DNA from: Planctomycetaceae bacterium
GTDB lineage: Bacteria; Planctomycetota; Planctomycetia; Planctomycetales; Planctomycetaceae
Reading direction: 5' to 3'
Length of the DNA stretch: 64,000 nt
Assembly (NCBI GenBank): GCA_021732845.1
Contig: JAKFUF010000013.1
Coordinates: 1 to 64,000, forward strand
A model generated the notes under the pieces. It was not told the DNA's origin. It searched no databases and worked only from the letters and a program-made list of their open reading frames with translations. Every line of letters begins with the position of its first letter. The stretch's first letter is position 1. The position numbers and the translations under genes are program-made. Of this stretch, positions 44,798-53,531 are shown piece after piece.

Positions 44798-45544
44798 ATG
44801 CCGGAAATCAACATCGCCAACAGCACCGGACGGGACGCCGTTGTCGCGTTGGAAAGCGTCGGGTCTCCGTTCAAAGTCCGCTGGGTCGACGAGCAGGGCC
44901 GGCAAGTCGAGAGCGCGCGGCTTCTCAAGGGGCCGATCGACCGCGATCTCAGCGCGCTTGTGGCTCAATTCGGGGAGCTGCCCAATGTCGGCAAGGCACT
45001 GCTGGAGGGCGACCCCGAGATCGATCTCGAAAACTCGGGGCGGCTGCTGCGCGAAACCTCCCGCGTGTACGTCGACGCCAACCGGCAGATTGTCCACAGG
45101 GTGCAGTTCTGGGAGATTGTCCGCAACCCGGACGGCACACAGCGCGAGCGGCGTCCGCGCAAGCTGATCGACCCGAACCTGGCTGGCGACCAGCCGCTGC
45201 GCTGGACCGGCGTGTACATCAAGCGTGAACAGGCGTGCCGCAAGTTCGTCTTTTCCAGCAAGGTGCAACTGCACCATACCAACGGCCTGACCTACGACTT
45301 CCTGTACGGCATGGCCAAGGAGCTGGAGGCGAAGGACTGCCTGATGCTGCTGGGGGCCGGGCCAAAATCCAAAGAACCGCTCATCCTGCGTCGCGGCGGC
45401 TCCCCCTACCGCGGCTTCCTCGAAGGTCGGACGCAGGGCGACAAATACCTGCTCGTCCTGCATTTCTCCGATCTCGAATTGAAAGCGCCCGCCGTGGTCG
45501 AAGCCACTGCCCCATCAGCCAGTTCCGCGGAGGCCGCCCAATGA
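44798..45544 (+). CDS. Unrecognised protein, second gene of the ligase operon
   Basis: 248 residues. It overlaps the ligase gene by four bases (ATGA), so the two should be translated in a fixed ratio. No named domain: the N-terminal part has VRWVDEQGRQVESARLLKG; the centre RQIVHRVQFWEIVRNPDGTQ; then IKREQACRKFVFSSKVQLHH, DFLYGMAKELEAKDCLMLLG and the beta-type ILRRGGSPYRGFLEG. The tail is Ala/Ser-rich. Stop overlap and position imply a function tied to the ligase, for example as loading or specificity subunit; that is inference. Confidence 0.68.
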   Translation: MPEINIANSTGRDAVVALESVGSPFKVRWVDEQGRQVESARLLKGPIDRDLSALVAQFGELPNVGKALLEGDPEIDLENSGRLLRETSRVYVDANRQIVHRVQFWEIVRNPDGTQRERRPRKLIDPNLAGDQPLRWTGVYIKREQACRKFVFSSKVQLHHTNGLTYDFLYGMAKELEAKDCLMLLGAGPKSKEPLILRRGGSPYRGFLEGRTQGDKYLLVLHFSDLELKAPAVVEATAPSASSAEAAQ

Positions 45545-47571
45545 GCGCCCTGCTCGACAAGTCACGCGTTGAAATCAAGCTGGGGCAATACGGCGTGGCT
45601 TCGTCCACCGCCCTGTCCGACCCCTCCATTCTGGGACGCGTGCAGGACTACCGCCGCAAGGCGAGCGCGCGGATGCAGCCGCTTGACCGCGACGACGTTT
45701 CGAAGCGGATCCCGGCCGCGGAATACCATGTCAGCCGCAAGGTCGACGGGGAGTTCACCGTCCTGGTGTTTCGCGACGGCGAAGTGTTCGCGATCAACCC
45801 CGGCGGCACCGTGCGTGTCGGAATTCCCTGGCTGGAAGAGGCCGCCAAGCTGCTGGGCGCCGCGAACGTCAAAGAAGCCCAGATTGCCGGTGAACTGTAC
45901 GTGGCGCGCGACGACCGGCGGCCGCGTGTGCATGATGTCACCACTGTCGCGCGGCAGCCACAGTCGGCGGCCGAAGTCGGGCAGTTGCGGTTCGCGGCAT
46001 TCGACATTGTCTCCTTGAATGGCGATGCTTCACCGAAACCGTTCGTCGAGGTCTGGAAGACGATCGAAAAGCTGTTCGGGAAGGGACGCTTCGTTCATCC
46101 GGTCGAAGCCAAGTTTGTGCCCGACATCGAAGGCATCGCGAGACTGTTCGAGCAGTGGGTGGTCAAGGAAGACGCCGAGGGTCTGGTCGTCCGCAACGAC
46201 GCGGCGGGCACCTTCAAGATCAAGCCACGGCATACGCTGGATGCCGCGGTGATCGGGTTCACGGAATCGGAGGGTGACCGTCAGGGGATGATGCACGACC
46301 TGCTGCTGGCGGTCATGCGACCGGAGGGCACGCTGCAGGTGCTGAGCCGGGTGGGGGGTGGCTTCGCCGAGGAGCAGCGCCGCACGATGCTGTGCGACCT
46401 CAAGGACATGGTGGTTGACAGCGAATATGCCGAGGTCAACGGCGACCACGTGGCTTATCAGATGGTGCGGCCGGACTGGGTCGTGGAGATCAGTTGCCTC
46501 GACCTGATTTCCCAGACGACGCGCGGAGGAACCATCGACCGCATGGTGCTCGATTATCACGCCAATGGCTCGAACAGTTATAAGGTCGTCACCAGGCTGC
46601 CCCTGGCCACGGTCATTTCGCCACAGTTCATTCGTCGCCGGGAAGACAAGACCGCCACGCCGCAGCACATCCGCATTGCCCAGGTGACCGACATCGTCGA
46701 GGTCCCGGGCATGGACAAGGACTCCCGGCAGATGACGCTGCCTGTCAGCCAAATCCTGAAGCGCGAGGTCTTCACGAAAGACCTCAAAGGCCAGACGATG
46801 ATCCGCAAGTTTCTGCTGTGGAAGACAAACAAGGAAACCGCGAGCGACGAATTCCCCGCGTACGTCGCGCACTACACCGATTTCAGTCCCAACCGCAAGG
46901 ACGCCCTCGCCCGCGAGATCCGCGTCTCGAGTTCCAGCGAACAGATTGAAACGCTGTTTGAAGGGTTCAAAGAAGCCAACATCAAGGCGGGTTGGCAGCG
47001 GATCACGGTGGGTACGGCTTCGGCATCCACGGTGGCCCCCGTTGTGGCTGCCCCCTCAGCGGCTGCCCCCTCAGCGGCTGCCCCCGCAGTGGCTGCCGCT
47101 GCCGTGGCGGCACCAATTGTGAACACTCCTGTGGAAGCGGTTGTTCCTGCGGCACCAGCCAAGAAGAGCCGCGCCAAAAAGGCGGCTGCCGCCGTCGAAG
47201 CCGTCGCCCCCGTCGCTGCGGAGCCAGTTGCCGCTGTCGTGAACACTCCTGTGGAAGCGCTTGTCCCTGCCGCACCAGCCAAGAAGAGCCGCGCCAAGAA
47301 GGCGGCGGCGGCCGTCGAAGCCGTCGCCCCCGTCGCTGCGGAGCCAGTTGCCGCTGTCGTGAACACTCCTGTGGAAGCGCTTGTCCCTGCGGCACCAGCC
47401 AAGAAGAGCCGCGCCAAGAAGGCGGCGGCGGCCGTCGAAGCCGTCGCCCCTGTCGCTGCGGAGCCAGTTGCCGCCGTCGTCGCTGATGTCTCCAGCCTTC
47501 CCGTGGCAACCGATTCGACGATGGCCGCTTCGGAACGAAAGAAAAGAGCATCAAGGAAAAAGTCCGGCTGA
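45541..47571 (+). CDS. ATP-dependent polynucleotide ligase with extra C-terminal domain and repeat tail
   Basis: 676 residues. It would seal nicks in DNA (or possibly RNA) through a lysine-AMP intermediate. Nucleotidyltransferase motifs are in order: I SRKVDGEF (adenylated K67), III IAGELYVAR (E118), IIIa FAAFDIVSLNG, IV EGLVVRND (213-220), V FKIKPRHTLDAAVIGF (226-240). An OB-fold-like section follows, with the GxxR..FxxxRxDK pattern seen as SPQFIRRREDKTATP (360-374). Residues 390-490 form an additional domain (KFLLWKTNKETASDEFPAYV, HYTDFSPNRKDALAREIRVS) not normal for LigB/C/D ligases. The tail is Ala/Val/Lys-rich with three exact-length 40-residue repeats. No Ku gene or LigD polymerase or nuclease domains are present. 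Confidence 0.82.
   Translation: MSALLDKSRVEIKLGQYGVASSTALSDPSILGRVQDYRRKASARMQPLDRDDVSKRIPAAEYHVSRKVDGEFTVLVFRDGEVFAINPGGTVRVGIPWLEEAAKLLGAANVKEAQIAGELYVARDDRRPRVHDVTTVARQPQSAAEVGQLRFAAFDIVSLNGDASPKPFVEVWKTIEKLFGKGRFVHPVEAKFVPDIEGIARLFEQWVVKEDAEGLVVRNDAAGTFKIKPRHTLDAAVIGFTESEGDRQGMMHDLLLAVMRPEGTLQVLSRVGGGFAEEQRRTMLCDLKDMVVDSEYAEVNGDHVAYQMVRPDWVVEISCLDLISQTTRGGTIDRMVLDYHANGSNSYKVVTRLPLATVISPQFIRRREDKTATPQHIRIAQVTDIVEVPGMDKDSRQMTLPVSQILKREVFTKDLKGQTMIRKFLLWKTNKETASDEFPAYVAHYTDFSPNRKDALAREIRVSSSSEQIETLFEGFKEANIKAGWQRITVGTASASTVAPVVAAPSAAAPSAAAPAVAAAAVAAPIVNTPVEAVVPAAPAKKSRAKKAAAAVEAVAPVAAEPVAAVVNTPVEALVPAAPAKKSRAKKAAAAVEAVAPVAAEPVAAVVNTPVEALVPAAPAKKSRAKKAAAAVEAVAPVAAEPVAAVVADVSSLPVATDSTMAASERKKRASRKKSG
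47119..47478 (+). repeat. Three tandem 120-base repeats in the ligase tail
   Basis: Units at 47119-47238, 47239-47358 and 47359-47478 are nearly identical. Each encodes 40 residues containing KKSRAKKAAAAVEAV, alternating hydrophobic Ala/Pro stretches with basic clusters. Just before, at about 47040-47090, CCCTCAGCGGCTG-type 15-base repeats occur. The near identity indicates recent expansion or gene conversion. Confidence 0.9.
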
Positions 47572-47610
47572 CGATTGTCGCTCGACCAAGGATCGTGCCT
47601 CGGTCGGGTC

Positions 47611-48750
47611 ATGCCTGCCGCGTTTGAAAGTCAGGCCGTGAGCATCAGTCAGAACCCCGTTGGAGAGGCCAGGCCCTTGAAGGGGCAGCGCGTCTGCGTC
47701 ACGGGGACTTTGGCCGCGATGTCTCATTCCGAGTTTGGCACCCTCGTGGCGGAGTGCGGGGGGCGGTTCCGGCAGCACCCCGTCAAGCGGCAGTGCCTGT
47801 TGGTCATCGGGGCGAATGGCTGGCCCGCCCATCGGGATGGCTCGGCCTCGACGGTGTTTAAACGCGCGAGGAACCTTAAAGACAGCGGTTTTCCGATTGA
47901 GTTTCTGTCCGAGGAGGAGTTTTTTCGGCGGATTGGACTGGTCGACCGCGAGGAATCGCTCCGCGGGCGGTTTACCATTTCGGAACTGTCGCACTTGCTG
48001 GGGGTGACAGCGGCCAGCCTCAGACGCTGGACGCGTCTGGGACTGATCCAACCGGTGGAGACGATCCACCGGTTCTCGTACTTCACGTTCGCCGAAGTCG
48101 CCAGCGCCCGCCGGTTGTGCGAACTGGTGTCGGCCGGCGCCTCGCCCGCGCGCATCAGGCAGGGCCTGGAACAATTCCGGGCGTGGCTGCCGGCCGCCGA
48201 CGTCTCGTTCGCACAACTGTCTTTGGTGGAGCGCAGCGGCCAGATCCTGATGCGGCTGAGGGGCGCGCTCGTCGCGCCCAGCGGCCAACGGCACTTTGAT
48301 TTTGAGACGCTCGACGCCGACGAACCTGGACCGCTTGTGTTTCAGACGAGCGTGGACCCCGCGCTCGGTCCCTTTGACAGCCTGTTCGACCAGGCGCTGT
48401 CGCTGGAGGACCGCGGGCGGTTCACGGAAGCGGCCGACGCCTATCGGCAGGCGAGTCGCTTGTCGCCCAAAGATCCGGCGGTGCATTTCAACCTCGGAAA
48501 TGTGCTGTACCAAATGGGCAGACTGGTCGAATCGCTGGACAGTTATCGACAAGCCCTGCGGTTTGATCCGGAGTACGCGGAAGCCTGGAACAACCTTGGA
48601 AATGTCTTGTGGCAGACCGGTGTGCTGAGCGGTGCCCTGCAGGCTTTTGACAAGGCCCTGGCCCTGGTGCCGAACTACGCCGACGCCAGACACAATCTTG
48701 AAGTCCTGCGGGGCAAGCTCGCCGCCGCCCCCTTGGAAGTCGTCTCCTGA
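47611..48750 (+). CDS. BRCT-MerR-TPR fusion protein
   Basis: 379 residues with three recognisable parts. Residues about 22-105: a BRCT domain, LKGQRVCVTGTLAAM, FGTLVAECGGRF, CLLVIGANG, FPIEFLSEEEFF, the layout of the domain at the end of bacterial NAD+ ligases. Residues about 118-185: a MerR-type winged helix, FTISELSHLLGVTAASLRRW, TRLGLIQPVE, YFTFAEVASARRLCELVSAG. Residues about 260-370: three TPRs, ALSLEDRGRFTEAADAYRQA, NLGNVLYQMGRLVESLDSYR, NLGNVLWQTGVLSGALQAFD. A protein that can bind DNA or phosphopeptides and also recruit partners is implied. It starts 39 bases after the ligase stop. Confidence 0.83.
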   Translation: MPAAFESQAVSISQNPVGEARPLKGQRVCVTGTLAAMSHSEFGTLVAECGGRFRQHPVKRQCLLVIGANGWPAHRDGSASTVFKRARNLKDSGFPIEFLSEEEFFRRIGLVDREESLRGRFTISELSHLLGVTAASLRRWTRLGLIQPVETIHRFSYFTFAEVASARRLCELVSAGASPARIRQGLEQFRAWLPAADVSFAQLSLVERSGQILMRLRGALVAPSGQRHFDFETLDADEPGPLVFQTSVDPALGPFDSLFDQALSLEDRGRFTEAADAYRQASRLSPKDPAVHFNLGNVLYQMGRLVESLDSYRQALRFDPEYAEAWNNLGNVLWQTGVLSGALQAFDKALALVPNYADARHNLEVLRGKLAAAPLEVVS

Positions 48751-48766
48751 CACTCGGAACCCACTC

Positions 48767-49357
48767 ATGTACTACGAACGACTCTCCATCGAGCCGACGG
48801 ACGACGGCTGGATTCGCTTCAGTTGCCCCGACCGGCTGTGGGCTGGAGAGTCGGCCAACTCGCTGTTGCAACCAAAGCGTGGCTTCGACCTCGACTCGAT
48901 TCTGACTGCGGTTTTTGCGACGGGCTGGACCGAACTGCGCGACGGTCAGTGGAGAATCCTCAGTTCTCAAAACTGTCGAGATCTGGTCTGTTTGCTCGAT
49001 GAAATGCTGGAGTACTTCGACGGCCCTCAGCAACCTCATCCGGAGGTGTTGCAGATCCAGGAGCAGGTCGATGCGCTGCTTGCTGACGACCCGCACGCAG
49101 GTGCGGCGTTCAACCTGACGCTTTGGCACTATGCCAGACTGGACCTGCTGCTTCGTGAGAACCTGGCGGACGCCGCCCGTTCGCTGGATGGCATCTGGGT
49201 GCGGGAAGATCACTTGCTCGACGTTCGTGGCGTTCGCACCAGCACGATTCGCAAGTTTTGCCAGGATGCCCAACTGGCGGATGTCTTCACCCGACGCATG
49301 GCCCCCAGCGCCCGCACGCAAGCCATCGTCGCAGAGCGCGGGAAAAGCGCCGGGTAG
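48767..49357 (+). CDS. Unrecognised protein, last gene of the ligase operon
   Basis: 196 residues, beginning 16 bases after the BRCT-MerR-TPR gene and so probably co-transcribed with it. No family recognised. Features: ERLSIEPTDDGWIRFSCPDRLW, GFDLDSILTAVFATGW, a helical stretch CRDLVCLLDEMLEYFD and HPEVLQIQEQVDALLADDP, then LWHYARLDLLLRENLADAARS and a C-terminal basic end. The gap to the next, convergent gene (49358-49484) contains a degenerate CGCGAAT-type repeat. Confidence 0.63.
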   Translation: MYYERLSIEPTDDGWIRFSCPDRLWAGESANSLLQPKRGFDLDSILTAVFATGWTELRDGQWRILSSQNCRDLVCLLDEMLEYFDGPQQPHPEVLQIQEQVDALLADDPHAGAAFNLTLWHYARLDLLLRENLADAARSLDGIWVREDHLLDVRGVRTSTIRKFCQDAQLADVFTRRMAPSARTQAIVAERGKSAG

Positions 49358-49484
49358 CAACAAAAGCCATCCCCACGCGAAATCCGCCAAGGATCCTGGT
49401 GAGCCCGGGAGCCGCTGAGATGCTCATTCGCGTCAATTTGCGTACATTCGCGGTTCAAACCTTCAGTCTATCCCTGTTCGCTGG

Positions 49485-52400
49485 TCACGGTGTGGTTTCC
49501 CCCAACGCCGTATCTGCTTTCGCCGGCCGCGCCAGCACGCGCCAGAAATCCGCGGCGTTCTGTGTTCGCGTCTGATACTTCTTCAAATAAGCCCGGTGCT
49601 TTTCAGTGTTCGGGTACTGTTCATCAGCGCGGTACGGGTATCCGCTCATCGCCTGGAAAGGCAGAGGTTCCACATCCTGGCTGTGGACCACGTTCAAGTC
49701 GCAGTCCTTGTCCCAGCCGCTGTTGTAGAGGAGAAAATCGCGCTTCCAACCGGGGGGCGGTGGGACGGCGGGCGGTGCGAATTCCAGCGTCAATTCATCG
49801 CCGGCCCCAAAGATCACCAGGCAGTCGTCTTCGTCCTGCACCAATTCCGTGACATCCCCAAACCGGGTGAACATGCCGCGCATTGTCGGCCACTTCATTT
49901 CGGTGGTCACCTCGTCATAGGCATAACGGTGCGGGCCAAAGTTCTCGGGGTAGCGGATGGCGGAATACCCCCGGTAATGCAGGTCGGCCTTGGCAAGCGG
50001 CAGATGGGTGAGCTGCACCTCGGCTGGCTGCTCATCCACCGTGAAGTTCACGGCATCCCAATAAATCTCCATGTTGGTCATGATCCGCACGCGGTAGTCC
50101 TTCGCGGGGAACAGACCGGTCAGGTCCACGGCGATTGTCTTCGTCTTGCCACCAGGAAAACCCATGAACGGGCGGACCTCCTGCCAGTCGCCCCGCGCGT
50201 CGGGCACCCACAGGGATGGCGGTTTCATCACCGGAGCGTGGCTCTCCTGCGTCAGGTTGATGTTCAGTGAGGTGGGGATCGGAAACATCCAGCCAGTCAG
50301 GAACAGCGTGATCGCCTTGGGATCCTCCAAGTTGCCGAGATCCAGCTCGAGGAAGTGGTCTTCGACCACCCCCTGCCCTTCCCAACTCTTGAACCCCCGC
50401 AGGTAACGCTCGTCCTCATCGCGCAGAGTAGGAAGCACATCATTTCCGAACTTGTCGCGCGCGGCGACAGGAACGTGCGGGGTCTTGCGCGTATGGACCT
50501 TGAACGCCGCCAGTTCGCCTGAGCCCACCTTTTCATTGGACACAATATTGACGTCGGCGGGATGATCGACGGCAATCAACTCGGTGCGGTCGAGATAGGT
50601 CGCCTCCCACAGCTCCTCGGTCATCTGCATCGAATACCGGCCGTCTTTCAACGCCAGTTGCGAGCCCGGAATCAGCAGATACTCCCACGCCCGTGGCTTG
50701 GCAAAAATCCCGTCGGCAAACTGCAACCCGAGCGGCGCAGCCCAGCAGGCGTCGGTGCAGAATTCGTACTTTTCCCCAGTCCAGGTATACAGGTAAGGGC
50801 ACGAGCCCTTGGGGTCGTGAATGCGGCAGATGGTCTGGTTGCTGCCGGGCATCACCGCGGGCTGTGGGATGCCGTTCGTCCAGACAATGCGGGCAGCCTC
50901 GGCCTCACGCTCGCCCATGCCGAAGTGCGTGATCTGCCCGGTGACAAGCTGGGCCTGATACTTCACGCCGCTCTGAACTTCGATCAGGCTGCCGATCCCC
51001 AGATGATTGACATCGCCCCCCTGCTTGTCCTCGGTCTCGCCCTGGGCGCGGATGGCGAGCCACTTGTTTTCGTTGCCGCCCCGGTTCTGGGCACCGAACA
51101 AGCCTTTCGACGAACGGCCGATCAGGTCCAGATCGCCGTCGTTGTCGATGTCCGCCGCAGACACAGCCTGGAGGTTCTCCTGCGAATTCCAGAGCGATGG
51201 CAGAATCTCGAAGCGGTTTCCCGAGCGACCGCGCCAGATCGTTCCCACCCGCTTCTCGGTGGCCGGACCGACTTCGGACCAGGCAACAAAATCCAAGCGC
51301 CCATCGTTGTCGTAATCCCACAACCGTCCCTGCGAATACGGCGTGAACGTCACGACCGTCGACCTCAGTGGCTCAGGCGCGTTGGCCGGCACCGTGCGCG
51401 TCGTCACCAACCGTACCGCGTCCGGGCAAAAGCCCAAGAGATCCCATGACAGGTTGCCGTCCACATCCAGCAGTTGCAGACAGGTGGCGCTGTGCAGATC
51501 GTTCAACGGCCCAGTGAACGGAACCCAGCGCAGGCCGCCGTGCCGCAGGTTCTCCAGCCAACCAATCTGGCCGCCACCCACGGCCACGATGTCCAAGTCG
51601 ACATCGCGGTCCCAGTCGACCGCCAGCAGTGACACCGGTTTGAAGTCCTTCGGCGGCATCGCAGACCGGGCGCTGATGTCGACATATTGGGGTGCTGATC
51701 CGGTGGCGGTCTTGCCCACATCCGCCCAGACGGCCATTCCGTCCGCCGTCGACAACACCAGATCCAGATCGCCGTCGTGATCGACATCGGCGAGGACCGC
51801 TGTCTCTATTCCCCGCAAGGCCTTGAATGCGGGGCTCTGTTCCACCGGCTTCAGCGTCCGTTTGCCATCGGCAAGTTCATTCCAAAACACCTGCAGGCCA
51901 GAGTCGCCATACACCACGACATCCACATCCCCCACCTGGCAGTTGCCGGTCCGGACCTTGGTCACCTCCGGGCCGGCCGGCGCTGCGGCAGCGCCGGGAA
52001 CCTTGTTGTCACGATCGAGGTCCGCGACCAGCAGCCCGCGGGCACCGGGCAGAGTCCCGACCTCGCAGAGCTTCGACCATGTCCCCTTGCCGTCGATGGC
52101 CAGGGCGTGGACCACAAGCTGCGACTTGGAGACCGCAATCAGGTCTGGCGTGCCGTTCTGATCGAAGTCGGACAGGTTGAGAGCCACGACGGGCGCCTCT
52201 GCCGCTTCGGCCGGCCCAGGCCGGTCCGCAAAGGTGACTGGAATCGGTTGCGGCTCTGGCTGTCCGGCAAACAGATCCGCCGCGCAAGTGGCCGGCAGGA
52301 ACTCATGCACCACATAAGCCAGCGGATGCCGGCGCAACCGGCGCAGGTCGCTTTGCGCCCATTCCTGCGGCTTCGTCAAAAAGCCCACGCGGCTCACGGC

Positions 52401-53198
52401 CCCCAGCACACCCTGCCAGTCGCCAGCCTTCAACTTCACTTCCGCCTCGCCCAGATACTTTTCGACATCGTTGCCGCCGCGTTTGATGCTCTCCACCACC
52501 GGCTGCACCGTGGGCCGAAAGACCTTGATGGTCTCCGCCAACGCCGGCTCCTTCGCCTCGGCTTGAACCACCATCAATTCCAGCAGGACCGGCAGGCTCT
52601 TGGGATCCAGGGCATACAGCCGGTCGAGGGCAGCGCGGGCTTTGACGGCATATTCCGGTTCCGTCAGTGTGAAGGCGTTGTTCTTGAGCAGTTCATAAAT
52701 CGACCATTGAATGACCATGTCCTCGGGAGCGAGCTGAGCCGCCTGTTCCCAGGCCACCAGCGCCTCCTTCGGTTGATGCAGCAGTTCCTGGAAAAAATAG
52801 GCCGTGAGAAACGCCGTGCTTACCGCCTGTGGCTCAACCTTCTGCAACTCCTCCAGCGGCGGATACCAGGCCACTGGAAATGGGTCCGACGGTGCCCGCT
52901 CCGTCCCGTCGGGCAGTTTGACTCCAATCAGCATCCGCGAGATGACCAGGTTCCGCACGCCGACCGGGTCATTGGGCAGCAGTTTCGTCAGCTCCGCCAA
53001 GGGCTCTTCGGCTTGCACACTGTTTCCGTCCTCAAGGTAACCTACGCCGATATTCCGCAGGCTGGCGTACTTCTCGCACGCCACCCTTTGCTCGGACAGA
53101 TACTGCTCATGCTGCGTCGACCAGGCGATGTAACCGCCAATTGCCAGCAGCATGACGCCAAGAAGAACCCAGAGTGCGATGCGTTTTGGTGCGGGCAT
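49485..53198 (-). CDS. Large CRTAC1-like protein with TPR, FG-GAP and ASPIC/UnbV domains
   Basis: 1237 residues. The ATG at 53198 precedes a signal anchor (IALWVLLGVMLLAIGGYIAW). Residues about 35-270 are TPR-like helices (NIGVGYLEDGNSVQAEEPLA, EALVAWEQAAQLAPED). Next come FG-GAP/VCBS calcium-binding loops: DFDQNGTPDLIAVS, DVDHDGDLDLVL, DWDRDVDLDIVA, DYDNDGRLDFVA, DIDNDGDLDLIG. An ASPIC/UnbV module follows, with GSLIEVQSGVKYQAQLVTGQ and FGMGEREAEAARIVWTNG. The remaining 400 residues (from about PYLYTWTGEKYEFCTDACW) form a beta-rich region I cannot name. It is envelope-anchored, facing outward, and downstream of the FtsX permease on the same strand. Confidence 0.86.
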   Translation of the reverse strand: MPAPKRIALWVLLGVMLLAIGGYIAWSTQHEQYLSEQRVACEKYASLRNIGVGYLEDGNSVQAEEPLAELTKLLPNDPVGVRNLVISRMLIGVKLPDGTERAPSDPFPVAWYPPLEELQKVEPQAVSTAFLTAYFFQELLHQPKEALVAWEQAAQLAPEDMVIQWSIYELLKNNAFTLTEPEYAVKARAALDRLYALDPKSLPVLLELMVVQAEAKEPALAETIKVFRPTVQPVVESIKRGGNDVEKYLGEAEVKLKAGDWQGVLGAVSRVGFLTKPQEWAQSDLRRLRRHPLAYVVHEFLPATCAADLFAGQPEPQPIPVTFADRPGPAEAAEAPVVALNLSDFDQNGTPDLIAVSKSQLVVHALAIDGKGTWSKLCEVGTLPGARGLLVADLDRDNKVPGAAAAPAGPEVTKVRTGNCQVGDVDVVVYGDSGLQVFWNELADGKRTLKPVEQSPAFKALRGIETAVLADVDHDGDLDLVLSTADGMAVWADVGKTATGSAPQYVDISARSAMPPKDFKPVSLLAVDWDRDVDLDIVAVGGGQIGWLENLRHGGLRWVPFTGPLNDLHSATCLQLLDVDGNLSWDLLGFCPDAVRLVTTRTVPANAPEPLRSTVVTFTPYSQGRLWDYDNDGRLDFVAWSEVGPATEKRVGTIWRGRSGNRFEILPSLWNSQENLQAVSAADIDNDGDLDLIGRSSKGLFGAQNRGGNENKWLAIRAQGETEDKQGGDVNHLGIGSLIEVQSGVKYQAQLVTGQITHFGMGEREAEAARIVWTNGIPQPAVMPGSNQTICRIHDPKGSCPYLYTWTGEKYEFCTDACWAAPLGLQFADGIFAKPRAWEYLLIPGSQLALKDGRYSMQMTEELWEATYLDRTELIAVDHPADVNIVSNEKVGSGELAAFKVHTRKTPHVPVAARDKFGNDVLPTLRDEDERYLRGFKSWEGQGVVEDHFLELDLGNLEDPKAITLFLTGWMFPIPTSLNINLTQESHAPVMKPPSLWVPDARGDWQEVRPFMGFPGGKTKTIAVDLTGLFPAKDYRVRIMTNMEIYWDAVNFTVDEQPAEVQLTHLPLAKADLHYRGYSAIRYPENFGPHRYAYDEVTTEMKWPTMRGMFTRFGDVTELVQDEDDCLVIFGAGDELTLEFAPPAVPPPPGWKRDFLLYNSGWDKDCDLNVVHSQDVEPLPFQAMSGYPYRADEQYPNTEKHRAYLKKYQTRTQNAADFWRVLARPAKADTALGETTP

Positions 53199-53247
53199 GG
53201 GGAAGACTGCGGGCGCGTGGTCTTGGGGATGCGGATGAGTGGGGGAA

Positions 53248-53275
53248 TGACAAATGACAAATGACAAATGACAAA
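53248..53275. repeat. TGACAAA heptamer repeated four times
   Basis: Four perfect consecutive copies of TGACAAA lie about 50 bases upstream of the start codon of the CRTAC1-like gene. Copy-number slippage here could move or alter its promoter or leader. Confidence 0.85.
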
Positions 53276-53364
53276 TTGGCGTCTTTTTGAGCGGCGCAAA
53301 AATAGAAGCCGCTCTCGTAAAGCTAACGCAACATCAACAGTTTACTGTGAAATGCTTTTTCGCG

Positions 53365-53520
53365 GCATCCACACTGCGGGGCAACAGTTACGTTCTCACC
53401 CTTGAAGCTCAGTCGACAGTTCGGTGTGGCTGTACAGACTGTGAAATTTGAAATTTGAGATTTGAAATTGGCTTTTGTCGGACACGTCAAATTTGAAATT
53501 AATTCAACACAACGGCTCTC
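53365..53520. repeat. Dispersed intergenic repeat, copy at 53.4 kb
   Basis: GACAGTTCGGTGTGGCTGTA..CAGACTGTGAAATTTGAAATTT and AATTGGCTTTTGTCGGACAC..GTCAAATTTGAAATT align with the block at 42485-42640. The central AAATTTGA/TTTGAAATT words make a weak inverted repeat. It fills most of the gene-free stretch 53199-53531 between the two large envelope genes. Confidence 0.65.
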
Positions 53521-53531
53521 CCCGTCCTGCG

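Noticed and set aside
44166-47571. Reading the ligase operon as a Ku/LigD end-joining system
   Set aside because: No Ku-like protein and no polymerase or phosphoesterase domain; the unknown neighbours do not resemble Ku.
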